From NCBI RefSeq assembly GCF_022867805.1, contig NZ_JALIFO010000006.1, positions 124,001-188,000 on the forward strand: a DNA stretch of 64,000 bases, read 5' to 3'. Under the pieces are notes generated by a model. It did not search any database. It was given only the letters and a program-made list of their open reading frames with translations, and was not told the DNA's origin. This DNA comes from Cuneatibacter sp. NSJ-177 (GTDB lineage: Bacteria > Bacillota > Clostridia > Lachnospirales > Lachnospiraceae). The translations under genes and the position numbers were made by a program. Below, one piece after another: positions 8,308 to 17,347 of the stretch; within the stretch, counting starts at the first letter, position 1, and the number at the start of each line of letters is the position of its first letter.

Positions 8308-9570
8308 ATGGCATTGACGAAAAAGCCGGTGAACGGCATGAAGGATATCCTTCCTCAGGAAATGCAGATCCGGGATTATGTGATCGGCCTGATCAAGGAG
8401 ACTTATAAGAGCTTTGGATTCACCCCGATTGAGACGCCGGTGGTGGAGAGCCTGCCGAATTTGACCAGCAAACAGGGCGGCGACAATGAAAAATTGATAT
8501 TTAAGATTATGAAGCGCGGCGAAAAGCTGAACCTTGAGACCGCGACCTGCGAGGAGGACCTGGCGGACAGCGGGCTGCGCTATGACCTGACCGTGCCGCT
8601 GGTGCGCTATTATACGAATCACGTCAATGATCTGCCGAAGCCTTTTAAGGCTCTGCAGATCGGACCGGTGTTCCGGGCCGACCGGCCCCAGAAAGGGCGG
8701 TTCCGCCAGTTTTACCAGTGTGATATCGATATTCTCGGAGAGGCCGGAAATATCGCTGAGATCGAACTGATCCTGGCCACCACGACGCTTCTCGGAAAGC
8801 TGGGCTTTTCCGGCTTTACCGTGCGGATCAATGACCGCCGGATGTTAAAAGCCATGGCGGCTGCCAGCGGATTCCCGGCGGACTCCTATGACAGAGTCTT
8901 CATTATTTTAGATAAGATGGACAAGATCGGCATGGAAGGCGTGGCGAAGGAACTTGCCGAGAGCGGGTTCGATCAGGCGGCCATCGACAAGTATCTGGCC
9001 ATGTTCGAAGCGCTGTCAAAAGAAGAAGACGGAATCTCTTACCTGGGGAAAGTCCTGGGCGGCCACCTGGAAGAAGGTGCGGCCGAAGGGCTCAAGGAGA
9101 TTGTGGACAGCGTAGAAGCCACGGCTTCTGCGGATTTCAAGCTGGCCTTTGATCCGACCCTGGTGAGGGGAATGTCTTATTACACCGGAACGATTTTCGA
9201 GATTGAGATTGCAGGCCTTGGCTGCTCGGCAGGCGGCGGCGGCCGGTATGACGAGATGGTAGGAAAATTCACAAACCTGCAGGTCCCGGCCTGCGGCTTT
9301 TCCATCGGTTTCGAGCGGATCATCACGATCTTGATGGATCAAAACTTCCAGGTGCCCGGAGCGGCCGGTAAGAAAGCTTACCTGATCGAGAAAAACATGC
9401 CGAAAGACCGCCTCTGCGAGATTTTAAAGGAAGCTCAGGCGGAGCGGGAGCAGGGCGCGCAGGTCCTGACCGCGGTGATGATTAAAAATAAAAAATTCCA
9501 GAAAGAACAGCTTGCGGCGGAAGGCTATACGGAATTCCGAGAGTTCTTTTGTGACTCTCAGAGAAACTGA
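8308..9570 (+). CDS. hisS: Histidyl-tRNA synthetase
   Basis: The 420-residue class II synthetase charges tRNA-His with histidine in the cytoplasm. Class II motif 2 is visible as FRADRPQKGRFRQFYQCD, the HisRS-specific histidine-binding loop as LVRGMSYYTGTIFE, and motif 3 as GFSIGFERI near residue 330, preceded by the glycine-rich AGGGGRYDEMVG. The length matches bacterial HisRS and the ~90-residue C-terminal anticodon-binding domain is present. The start ATG follows AAAGGAG. aspS follows after 90 bases, the usual hisS-aspS pairing of Firmicutes. Expression appears to be driven by the promoter at 8140-8168. Confidence 0.97.
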   Translation: MALTKKPVNGMKDILPQEMQIRDYVIGLIKETYKSFGFTPIETPVVESLPNLTSKQGGDNEKLIFKIMKRGEKLNLETATCEEDLADSGLRYDLTVPLVRYYTNHVNDLPKPFKALQIGPVFRADRPQKGRFRQFYQCDIDILGEAGNIAEIELILATTTLLGKLGFSGFTVRINDRRMLKAMAAASGFPADSYDRVFIILDKMDKIGMEGVAKELAESGFDQAAIDKYLAMFEALSKEEDGISYLGKVLGGHLEEGAAEGLKEIVDSVEATASADFKLAFDPTLVRGMSYYTGTIFEIEIAGLGCSAGGGGRYDEMVGKFTNLQVPACGFSIGFERIITILMDQNFQVPGAAGKKAYLIEKNMPKDRLCEILKEAQAEREQGAQVLTAVMIKNKKFQKEQLAAEGYTEFREFFCDSQRN

Positions 9571-9660
9571 GCGAGAAAGAGAAAGCAAGCGGGCGAGATC
9601 CGCATAAGGCGGACAGAGGGAAGAAAGCGGGCAAGGCCCGTTGATATAGGAGGAGTTGTC

Positions 9661-11454
9661 ATGGCAGAATCCATGCAGGGCATGCGCCGGACCCACCGGT
9701 GTACCGAGGTGACCGAACAGAACATCGGAGAGATTGTGACGGTCATGGGCTGGGTGCAGAAGAGAAGAAATTTAGGCAGTCTGATTTTTATCGACCTGAG
9801 GGACCGTACCGGTCTGCTTCAGTTGATTTTTGATGAAAATGACATTGGCACGGAGGGCTTTGCGAAGGCAGGGACGCTTCGGAGCGAATTCGTGATTGGT
9901 GCCACCGGCCGTGTGGAAACCCGTTCCGGCGCGTTTAACGAGAATCTTGCCACCGGCCGCCTGGAAATCCGGGTGACGGATCTTCGCATTCTGTCTGAGT
10001 CGGAAACCCCGCCGTTCCCGATTGAAGATGAGATTAACACCAGGGAGGAGCTTCGCCTCCAGTACCGTTATCTGGACCTGCGGCGGCCTTCTTTGCAGAG
10101 AAACCTGATTCTCCGCAGCAAGGTGGCCACCTTATCCCGCCAGTTTATGGCGGAGCAGGGCTTTTTAGAGATTGAGACGCCGATGCTGACCAAGAGCACG
10201 CCGGAGGGCGCGCGGGACTATCTGGTTCCGAGCCGTCTGCATCCGGGGGCGTTTTACGCGCTGCCCCAGTCTCCGCAGCTGTTTAAGCAGCTTTTGATGT
10301 GCGCCGGGTATGACCGCTATTTCCAGATCGCCCGCTGTTTCCGGGATGAGGATCTGCGCGCGGACCGTCAGCCTGATTTTACCCAGATGGATATGGAGCT
10401 CTCCTTCGTGACCGAAGAGGACGTGATGAATGTCAATGAAAAGCTCCTTCAGTTTTTGTTCCGCGAGGTCCTGGGCGTGGAGGTTTCGATTCCATTCCTG
10501 CGGATGCCTTACCGGGAGGCGATGGACCGTTTCGGTTCCGACAAACCGGATATCCGGTTCGGCATGGAGCTGAAAAATGTTTCGGAGCTGGTGAAGGGCT
10601 GCGGATTCGGCGTATTTACAGGAGCCCTTGCCGCCGGCGGTTCGGTCCGGGCCATCAACGTAAAGGGACAGGGCCACATGCCAAGAAAGAAGATCGACGC
10701 CCTGGTGGACGTGGCGAAAGGCATGGGAGCCAAGGGATTGGCATACATTGCCGTAGGCTGTGGGGAGAACGGCGCGCATAAGTGCTCCTTCTCGAAATTC
10801 ATGACTCCGGAGGAGCTGGAGGCATTGATCTCGGCTCTGGATGGAGAAACCGGGGATCTGCTGCTGTTTGCGGCGGACAAGGACGGCGTTGTCTTCAATG
10901 TATTGGGCAGCCTGCGCCTTATGATGGCAAAGCAGCTGGATCTCCTGAAGAAAGATGATTTCCGCTTCCTGTGGATCACCGAATTCCCGCTCTTAGAGTA
11001 TTCGGAGGAGGAAGACCGTTATGTGGCCATGCACCACCCCTTTACCATGCCGATGGAGGAAGATCTCCCTCTGCTGGATACGGATCCCGGCAAAGTGCGG
11101 GCAAAGGCGTACGACATTGTGCTGAATGGCAATGAAATCGGCGGCGGCAGCATCCGTATTCATCAGGCCGACGTACAGGAAAGAATGTTTGAGGCGCTTG
11201 GCTTTACAAAGGAAGCGGCGAATGAGCGGTTCGGCTTCCTGCTGAACGCATTTAAATATGGAGTGCCGCCCCACGGCGGACTGGCTTACGGCCTCGATCG
11301 TCTGGCCATGCTGATGGCCGGAGCAGACAGCATCCGCGAGGTGATTGCCTTCCCGAAGGCAAAGGACGCCTCCTGCCTGATGACCAGCGCGCCGGATATG
11401 GTGGACAAGAAGCAGCTTGATGAACTTCACATACGCTGCGAGACGGAAGAATAA
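9661..11454 (+). CDS. aspS: Aspartyl-tRNA synthetase
   Basis: The 597-residue product is the full-length bacterial type. It has an N-terminal OB-fold anticodon-binding domain (about 20-110, including VTVMGWVQKRRNLG and FIDLRDRTG), class II motif 2 CFRDEDLRADRQPDFTQMD around residue 220, a GAD insertion domain (about 290-410), and motif 3 GLAYGLDRLAMLMAG near the C-terminus. It aspartylates tRNA-Asp; whether it also charges tRNA-Asn cannot be decided from sequence by eye. The start ATG follows ATAGGAGGAGTTGTC. It lies 90 bases after hisS with no terminator between, and trkA follows after 33 bases, so the four genes up to trkH may be one transcript. Confidence 0.97.
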   Translation: MAESMQGMRRTHRCTEVTEQNIGEIVTVMGWVQKRRNLGSLIFIDLRDRTGLLQLIFDENDIGTEGFAKAGTLRSEFVIGATGRVETRSGAFNENLATGRLEIRVTDLRILSESETPPFPIEDEINTREELRLQYRYLDLRRPSLQRNLILRSKVATLSRQFMAEQGFLEIETPMLTKSTPEGARDYLVPSRLHPGAFYALPQSPQLFKQLLMCAGYDRYFQIARCFRDEDLRADRQPDFTQMDMELSFVTEEDVMNVNEKLLQFLFREVLGVEVSIPFLRMPYREAMDRFGSDKPDIRFGMELKNVSELVKGCGFGVFTGALAAGGSVRAINVKGQGHMPRKKIDALVDVAKGMGAKGLAYIAVGCGENGAHKCSFSKFMTPEELEALISALDGETGDLLLFAADKDGVVFNVLGSLRLMMAKQLDLLKKDDFRFLWITEFPLLEYSEEEDRYVAMHHPFTMPMEEDLPLLDTDPGKVRAKAYDIVLNGNEIGGGSIRIHQADVQERMFEALGFTKEAANERFGFLLNAFKYGVPPHGGLAYGLDRLAMLMAGADSIREVIAFPKAKDASCLMTSAPDMVDKKQLDELHIRCETEE

Positions 11455-11487
11455 AAGGCCGGCGACGGCTGGGGGAGAGGCTATGAT

Positions 11488-12846
11488 ATGAAGATCATTA
11501 TCATGGGAAGTGGAAAAGTAGGTCATAAGCTGGTGGAACAGCTGGCCCAGGAAGGCCACGATATTGTGGTCATCGACAGCAATCCGGCGGCGCTGCAGGC
11601 ATTGGTGGATACCGAGGATGTCATGTGCGTCGAGGGAAATGCGGTGGATTATCAAGTCCAGCTGGAAGCCGGAATTTCGGAGGCCGATCTGGTGATCGCC
11701 TGCACGGACGGGGACGAGCTCAACATGCTTTGCTGTCTATTGGCGAGAAAACACGGGGCGGCCCGCACCATTGCACGGGTGCGGAAACCCGAATACTACG
11801 ATCAGCTTCCCTTTATCCGTGAAGAGATGGGGCTGAGTTTTGCAATCAATCCGGAGAGAGCGTCCGCAAACGTGATTTCCCGCGTGCTGATTTTCCCGGC
11901 GGCCACCAGTATCGAACCCTTTGCAAAGGGGCGCGTGGAGCTGATGGAGTTCGCCTTGGACGCGGGAAACGCGCTGATTGGGAAATCCCTGGTGGAAATC
12001 AACAAGAGATTCAGCTTTCGGGTCTTAATCTGTGCGGTACAGCGCGGACAGGAGGTTTTCATCCCCGGCGGCAGCGACGTGCTGGAGGCGGGGGACCGGA
12101 TTTATCTGGTTTCTTCCCATGATGAACTGCAGTCCTTTTTCAAAGAGATCGATCTGTTCCGCAGCAGCGTGAAAAACGTGATGATTGTGGGCGGCGGCAA
12201 GATATCTTATTATCTGGCCAAGCGCCTTTTGTTCCAGGGCATGCATGTTAAAATCATCGAGCAGAATATGGAACGCTGCCGTGAGCTCTGCGAGCAGCTG
12301 CCCGCGGCCACGGTTGTCTGCGGAGACGGAAGCCACGAAGAACTGCTGCTGGAGGAGGGGATCCAGGAGGTCGACGCGTTTGTGGCGATGACCGGAATGG
12401 ACGAGATCAATGCGATTCTTTCCCTGTACGCAAAGACGCGCAATGTTTCCAAGATTATAACAAAGGTGACGCAGCTGTCCTTCACCGAAATGTTGGAAAA
12501 GATCGGAATACAGACCATCATTTCTCCCAAGGAGGTTACGGCGAATCAGATCGTCCGGTATGTGCGCGCCGTATCCGCGTCGGTGGCGGACAACAGCGTG
12601 GAGTCTTTGAGCCGCCTGATCGGAGGACGGCTGGAAGCGTTGGAATTTTTGGTGGAAAAGAAAGCGCCGTTTACCGGAATTCCGCTGAAGGATCTCTCGA
12701 TTCAGCCGGGCTTTCTCGTGGCCTGTATTGTAAGGGACAGAGAACTGATTATTCCTGGCGGCAATGATACCATAGAGGAAGATGATACGGTGATCCTGGT
12801 GACAACGAGGCCCCACGTGAAGTCCCTCCATGAGATGCTGGCGTAG
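11488..12846 (+). CDS. trkA: TrkA potassium uptake regulatory protein
   Basis: The 452-residue cytoplasmic protein is a tandem duplication of RCK units. Each half starts with a Rossmann nucleotide-binding motif: MGSGKVGHKLVEQLAQEGHDIVVID at residues 5-30 and a second GGGKISYYLAKRLLFQG at about 235. Each ends in a TrkA-C ligand-binding subdomain (about 140-220 and 370-450; phrases IPGGSDVLEAGDRIYL and IPGGNDTIEEDDTVIL are clearly repeated). It gates the TrkH pore in response to NAD(H)/ATP binding in characterised systems. trkH begins 11 bases downstream, confirming the pair. The start ATG at 11488 follows GGGGGAGAGG; an ATG five bases earlier is out of frame. Confidence 0.95.
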   Translation: MKIIIMGSGKVGHKLVEQLAQEGHDIVVIDSNPAALQALVDTEDVMCVEGNAVDYQVQLEAGISEADLVIACTDGDELNMLCCLLARKHGAARTIARVRKPEYYDQLPFIREEMGLSFAINPERASANVISRVLIFPAATSIEPFAKGRVELMEFALDAGNALIGKSLVEINKRFSFRVLICAVQRGQEVFIPGGSDVLEAGDRIYLVSSHDELQSFFKEIDLFRSSVKNVMIVGGGKISYYLAKRLLFQGMHVKIIEQNMERCRELCEQLPAATVVCGDGSHEELLLEEGIQEVDAFVAMTGMDEINAILSLYAKTRNVSKIITKVTQLSFTEMLEKIGIQTIISPKEVTANQIVRYVRAVSASVADNSVESLSRLIGGRLEALEFLVEKKAPFTGIPLKDLSIQPGFLVACIVRDRELIIPGGNDTIEEDDTVILVTTRPHVKSLHEMLA

Positions 12847-12857
12847 AGGAGAAGGTT

Positions 12858-14303
12858 ATGAATGGTAAAATGATTAGCCACATCCTCTATAAGCTGATGG
12901 GGGTGGAAGGCGTTTTGCTGCTGATCCCGATGGGGGTGGCAATCCTCTATGGGGAGGAGTCTTACCTTTCCTTTTTGATTGTAGCAGCGGCGTTGATTGT
13001 GCTGAGCCTGGTGCTAGGGGCAAAAAAACCGAAAAATCCAGTGATCTACGCCAAAGAGGGGCTGTTTATCGTCGGGCTGACCTGGCTGGTCTGGTCGATC
13101 TTTGGGGCGCTGCCCTTTGTGATCAGCGGAACCATACCGAACTTCCTGGATGCCTTTTTTGAGACGGTATCCGGCTTTACCACCACCGGATCCACGATCC
13201 TGACCGATATCGAGGTGCTTCCGCGGGGCATTTTGTTCTGGCGGAGCTTTACCCACTGGATCGGCGGCATGGGGGTGCTGGTCTTTGTATTAGCTATCAT
13301 ACCTTTGGCGGATAAGCGCTCCATGTATCTGATGCGAGCCGAGGTTCCGGGGCCTACGGTCGGCAAGCTGGTGCCGAGGACCATGGGAACCGCGAAGATT
13401 CTCTATGCGATCTACATCGGACTGACGGCCTTACAGGTGATTTTACTGATGTTCGGCGGACTTTCGCTGTACGATGCGCTGGTACATGCCTTTGGAACGG
13501 CCGGAACCGGTGGATTCAGCGTGTACAATGCCAGCATTGCCGCATACAACAGCGCCTATGTGGATGGGGTCATCACGGTATTTATGATTCTGTTCGGCAT
13601 CAACTTTAACTTGTTTTACCTGATGATTGCGAGAAAATTCGCCCAGGCGTTTAAGAGCGAGGAACTTTGGACTTACCTGGGGATCATCGCCTCGTCGGTC
13701 CTGGTGATTACGATCAATATTTATTCCTTATACGGGAACGTGATGACATCGATCCGTTATGCTTCCTTCCAGGTGGCTTCTATCATCACGACCACTGGAT
13801 ATGCGACCGCGGACTTTGCGCAGTGGCCTTATCTATCCCAGATGATCCTGCTTTTGCTGATGATTCTGGGCGCCTGTGCCGGATCCACCGGCGGCGGTAT
13901 CAAGACCGCCCGTGTTGTGATCTTGGTGAAATCCGTCCGCCGGGAGATGAAACGGCTGGTTCACCCCCGCTCGGTCAGCGTTGTGCGCATGGAAGGAAAA
14001 GTGGTGGAAGAAGAGACGGTACAGGGAGTACATACTTATCTGCTGTTTTACACAGCGATCCTGTTCGTGTCTGTCCTGCTGATTGCACTGAACGGTTTTG
14101 ACGTGACGACCACGGTCTCCTCGGTGCTGGCCTGCCTGAATAACGTGGGTCCGGGCCTTGGCGAAGTGGTGGGGCCGACCGGGAACTTTTCGACGCTGTC
14201 CTACTTTTCCAAGGTTGTCCTCAGCCTGGATATGCTGATCGGACGGTTGGAGATTTTCCCGATTCTGCTGCTGGTGATCCCTTCCCTTTGGAAGAAAAAA
14301 TAA
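12858..14303 (+). CDS. trkH: TrkH/KtrB family potassium transporter pore subunit
   Basis: The 481-residue membrane protein has the four pseudo-repeats of the SKT superfamily. Selectivity-filter loops can be read as SGFTTTGST (about residue 110), FGTAGTGGFS (about 215), ITTTGYAT (about 315) and NNVGPGLG (about 430), each with the central glycine that lines the K+ path. The intramembrane gate region GACAGSTGGGIKT follows the third loop. It should take up K+ together with TrkA, whose gene ends 11 bases upstream. The start follows AGAGGAGAAGGTT. A hairpin with a U-rich tail ends the transcript. Na+ co-transport or coupling to the sodium V-ATPase is possible but not shown by sequence. Confidence 0.95.
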   Translation: MNGKMISHILYKLMGVEGVLLLIPMGVAILYGEESYLSFLIVAAALIVLSLVLGAKKPKNPVIYAKEGLFIVGLTWLVWSIFGALPFVISGTIPNFLDAFFETVSGFTTTGSTILTDIEVLPRGILFWRSFTHWIGGMGVLVFVLAIIPLADKRSMYLMRAEVPGPTVGKLVPRTMGTAKILYAIYIGLTALQVILLMFGGLSLYDALVHAFGTAGTGGFSVYNASIAAYNSAYVDGVITVFMILFGINFNLFYLMIARKFAQAFKSEELWTYLGIIASSVLVITINIYSLYGNVMTSIRYASFQVASIITTTGYATADFAQWPYLSQMILLLLMILGACAGSTGGGIKTARVVILVKSVRREMKRLVHPRSVSVVRMEGKVVEEETVQGVHTYLLFYTAILFVSVLLIALNGFDVTTTVSSVLACLNNVGPGLGEVVGPTGNFSTLSYFSKVVLSLDMLIGRLEIFPILLLVIPSLWKKK

Positions 14304-14329
14304 TCTTTGATGGAAATACCAATATTGTG

Positions 14330-14380
14330 AAAATACCGCTTTCACCCATGTTTTGGGAGGAAGCGGTATTTTAGTTTTAT
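14330..14380 (+). terminator. Terminator after trkH
   Basis: A 12-bp perfect stem AAAATACCGCTT / AAGCGGTATTTT with a 19-base loop is followed by AGTTTTAT. The A/T ends make it potentially active on both strands. Confidence 0.85.
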
Positions 14381-14430
14381 ACGAGGAAAAACGATATCAA
14401 AAGTGTAATGGATAAAACAAAATCCAACTA

Positions 14431-14459
14431 TTGTTTCTCACTATTGGAATTTCTATAAT
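14431..14459 (+). promoter_or_regulatory. Promoter of the OYE/isomerase operon
   Basis: TTGTTT (14431-14436), 17-base spacer, TATAAT (14454-14459). The spacer contains ATTGGAATTTC (14443-14453), an 11-mer found again, inverted, upstream of the nearby LysR gene. Confidence 0.65.
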
Positions 14460-14517
14460 TTGTATACCTGTTATTCCGATAAAAAATCAGAGGAGATTTC
14501 ATCAAAAGGAGGAAAAC

Positions 14518-16446
14518 ATGCACACAGAACAAGAAATCTTGTTCCAGAGATGCCGGATCGGCGGAATGGAACTGAAAAATCGGATCGTTATGGCTCCGAT
14601 GGGAAATTTGGCGGATTTAGACGGAGGTTTTTCAGAAAGGCAAAAGGCTTACTATGCCGCGCGGGCGAAGGGAGGCGCCGCTCTGATTGCTTCCGGTTCC
14701 TTGTTTTTTACTGACCGGTTCGGATTTTCTGCTGCCGGAATGTTCTGTAAACCAAGCCATGTCGGGCGTTTGAACGAGGTGGCGGATGCGGTTCACCGCT
14801 ACGATTCCAAGCTGGCGCTGCAGTTCAATCTGGGAGGCGGACGCTGCGGAGGAACCCTGTCGGCCAGTGAGGTGCCGTCAGTGGCGGATCCCAATGTATT
14901 GTGCCGGGCCATGACCAAGGAGGAAATTCAGCACTGTGTGGAACAGATCGGGGTTTCTGCGGCTCTGGCAAAAAAGGGCGAGGCAGACGCCATTCTACTG
15001 CATGCGTATGCCGGTTATCTGCTGGATCAATTCCAATCTTCCCAGTGGAACCACCGGACCGACGAGTATGGGGGATCGCTGGAAAACCGGATGCGGTTTA
15101 CCGTGGAGCTGATCCAGTCCGTCAAGGCAGCCTGCGGCAGCCGTTTTCCTGTGATTGTGAAATTTTCCGTCACCCATGGGACCAAAGAAGGCCGTCAAAT
15201 CGAAGAAGGACTTGCCATGTGCCGGATTCTGGAAAAAGCCGGAGCGGACGCGATTCAGGTGGATACGGGATCTTTTGAGACCCAGTGGAACCGCTGTATT
15301 CCCACGGTCTATGAGCCGGAGGGATATTCTCTGCCTGCGGCAAAGCGGGTGAAGGAAACAGTAAAAATTCCCGTGCTGGGACAAAATAAACTTCTGCGGC
15401 CGGAGATGGCGGTCCAGGCGGTTACTTCCGGATCTTGCGATCTTGTGGCCCTGGGCCATGGGCTTCTGGCCGAGCCGGAGTGGCCAAACCTGGTGAGACA
15501 GGGCAGATGGGAGGAGATCCGCCCTTGTATCGGCTGCAATCAGTGCCTTTTCTCCATCAATAACGGCAAATATTTTCATTGTTCCGTGAACCCTTGGCTT
15601 TCCCACGAGGAAGATCCGTCGTATCAGCTGAAAAAAGCCGGTACGCCCCGGAACGTGTTGGTCGTGGGAGGAGGGCCGGCCGGCATGGAGGCCGCAGCCG
15701 CTGCGGCAAAGGCGGGCCATATCGTGGAGCTTTGGGATCGGGAGGAAAAGCTGGGAGGAAATATGACGGCCGCGGCCGCGCCGTCCTTTAAGCAGGATAT
15801 CGCGAGGCTGATCCATTATCAGGAAAAGCAGTGTGAACTGGCCGGAGTCAAGATTCAAAAAGGGAAGGAAGCCACAGTGTCCGCCGTTTTGGCTGCGGGA
15901 GCCGACCGGGTTATCGTGGCCACCGGCGCGTCGGCCAAATTGCTGCCGGTGGAAGGAAGGGAGAAGTCCCATGTAAAAACGGCGCTGGATCTCCTGCACG
16001 GCAGGGCGGAAGCCGGAGACCGGGTGGCGGTGATCGGCGGCGGCCTGGTGGGCTGCGAACTTGCCTTGAGCCTGGCGGAGCAGGGAAAACAGGTGACAAT
16101 CTTGGAGTTCCTTCCGGATATTCTTTCCAATGGGGCGGAAGCACGGAACAACCAGCTGGCCGTGCGCAGCCTGCTGCGGGAACGCAAAATCACGGTCATC
16201 TGCGGGGCAAGGCTGGACCGGATCTGCGACGATCATGTGGAATATCTTTATCAGGGAAAAGAAGAAAGCCTGAGCTGTGATTCCGTCGTTTTTGCCGTGG
16301 GCTTTGAACCGGTCCAAGGGCTGGTAGAGGAACTGAGACAGGCAGGGCTTGACCCGGTGGCGGCCGGCGATGCGCGGGCGGCGAGAAATATCGGCACATC
16401 CATCCGGGAAGGGCTGTTTGCCGCGCTGGATTTAGAGTCTGATTAA
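14518..16446 (+). CDS. Old-yellow-enzyme family NADH:flavin oxidoreductase (FadH/BaiCD type)
   Basis: The 642-residue flavoenzyme has three parts. The FMN-binding TIM barrel (1-335) begins LFQRCRIGGMELKNRIVMAP and carries the HAYAGYLLDQF and NHRTDEYGGS signatures. A [4Fe-4S] loop follows with Cys of CIGCNQC and a fourth Cys 12 residues on; its third spacing is two residues, where E. coli FadH has three. The C-terminus is an FAD/NAD(P) module with two Rossmann motifs, VVGGGPAGMEAA (about 380) and VIGGGLVGCELA (about 505). Relatives reduce 2-enoates, 2,4-dienoyl-CoA or steroid/bile-acid enones. Here it is paired with a sugar-isomerase-like gene, so the substrate is open. The start ATG follows AAAGGAGGAAAAC; the upstream in-frame ATG at 14431 lies in the promoter. 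Confidence 0.9.
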   Translation: MHTEQEILFQRCRIGGMELKNRIVMAPMGNLADLDGGFSERQKAYYAARAKGGAALIASGSLFFTDRFGFSAAGMFCKPSHVGRLNEVADAVHRYDSKLALQFNLGGGRCGGTLSASEVPSVADPNVLCRAMTKEEIQHCVEQIGVSAALAKKGEADAILLHAYAGYLLDQFQSSQWNHRTDEYGGSLENRMRFTVELIQSVKAACGSRFPVIVKFSVTHGTKEGRQIEEGLAMCRILEKAGADAIQVDTGSFETQWNRCIPTVYEPEGYSLPAAKRVKETVKIPVLGQNKLLRPEMAVQAVTSGSCDLVALGHGLLAEPEWPNLVRQGRWEEIRPCIGCNQCLFSINNGKYFHCSVNPWLSHEEDPSYQLKKAGTPRNVLVVGGGPAGMEAAAAAAKAGHIVELWDREEKLGGNMTAAAAPSFKQDIARLIHYQEKQCELAGVKIQKGKEATVSAVLAAGADRVIVATGASAKLLPVEGREKSHVKTALDLLHGRAEAGDRVAVIGGGLVGCELALSLAEQGKQVTILEFLPDILSNGAEARNNQLAVRSLLRERKITVICGARLDRICDDHVEYLYQGKEESLSCDSVVFAVGFEPVQGLVEELRQAGLDPVAAGDARAARNIGTSIREGLFAALDLESD

Positions 16447-16459
16447 AGGAGAAACACAC

Positions 16460-17281
16460 ATGAAGATACAGTTTTCCCTGGCTCAGCACACGGTCCCTTT
16501 TTGGTCTCCGCCGGAAATGATCTATAACGCAGCCTCCATCGGCTATGACATGGTGGGAATCCGGATCATCCGGCAGGGAATCGCCGAGGAGGGAGACTTT
16601 GATCTGGTCAACGACAGCCGCCTGATGGAGCTGACCAAGGAAGCCCTGAAAGCGACTGGAATCCAAATTCACGATATTGATCTTGCCATGATTGATCGAA
16701 AGCGAGACGTCTCGGATTATGAACCGGCCCTTGCGGCGGCGAAAGAGCTGGGAGTAAGGGGCGTCATCGCCAGTATCTGGACGAATCAAATGGAAGTCTA
16801 CCTGGATCAGTTTTCAAGGCTTTGTGATCTGGCGGCCCGCTATCATCTGGCTGTTTATCTGGAGTACGTGACCTGGGCCAGCATCTCAAATTTACAGGCC
16901 GCCAAAGCGGTGCTGGAGCTGGTAAAAAAACCAAACGCCAAGCTGTTGGTGGATGTGCTTCATCATTTCCGTTCTCAGGTGACGGTGGAGGAGCTGGAAC
17001 AATGTCCGGAAGAATGGTTTGAGCTCCTACATCTTTGCGATGCCCCGATGCGGATTCCGGATACCCAGGAGGAATTGATCGAGACGGGCAGATCAAAACG
17101 CCTCTATGTAGGGGAAGGGGCGGCTGACATCGCCGGGATCGTGCGGCGCATGGGAAGAGACGCCGTATTTGCAATCGAAATTCCTCACCGCAGGAGAATG
17201 CAGGAGCTGGGTGCCTATGAACACGCCAAACGATGCCTGGATACGTCAAAGGCATATTTGCGGGAGCATTCGATTTTATAA
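16460..17281 (+). CDS. Sugar phosphate isomerase/epimerase-like TIM barrel
   Basis: The 273-residue protein belongs to the xylose-isomerase-like AP-endonuclease-2 fold. Metal-site acids and His occur in the expected order: YLEYVTW (Glu, about 136), LLVDVLHHFRS (Asp and His, about 161-166), LHLCDAP (about 190) and FAIEIPH (Glu, about 240). It lies 13 bases after the reductase gene with an AAAGGAGAAAC site, so the two are co-expressed. Family members isomerise or epimerise keto-sugars, inositols or hydroxypyruvate, and some act with Gfo/Idh/MocA enzymes on glycosides. A Gfo/Idh/MocA gene lies 1.3 kb away across a LysR gene. The specific substrate is unknown. Confidence 0.8.
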   Translation: MKIQFSLAQHTVPFWSPPEMIYNAASIGYDMVGIRIIRQGIAEEGDFDLVNDSRLMELTKEALKATGIQIHDIDLAMIDRKRDVSDYEPALAAAKELGVRGVIASIWTNQMEVYLDQFSRLCDLAARYHLAVYLEYVTWASISNLQAAKAVLELVKKPNAKLLVDVLHHFRSQVTVEELEQCPEEWFELLHLCDAPMRIPDTQEELIETGRSKRLYVGEGAADIAGIVRRMGRDAVFAIEIPHRRRMQELGAYEHAKRCLDTSKAYLREHSIL

Positions 17282-17310
17282 TACGGATCTATTTTAGCGA
17301 TCGGAAGCGG

Positions 17311-17347
17311 AATCAGGGAGCGCGGTTAAACACCGGACTCCCTGATT
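17311..17347 (+). terminator. Terminator-like hairpin between convergent operon and lysR
   Basis: A perfect 10-bp stem AATCAGGGAG / CTCCCTGATT with a 17-base loop and a TCTTT tail. Its right part overlaps the last codons and stop of the LysR gene on the opposite strand. Confidence 0.6.
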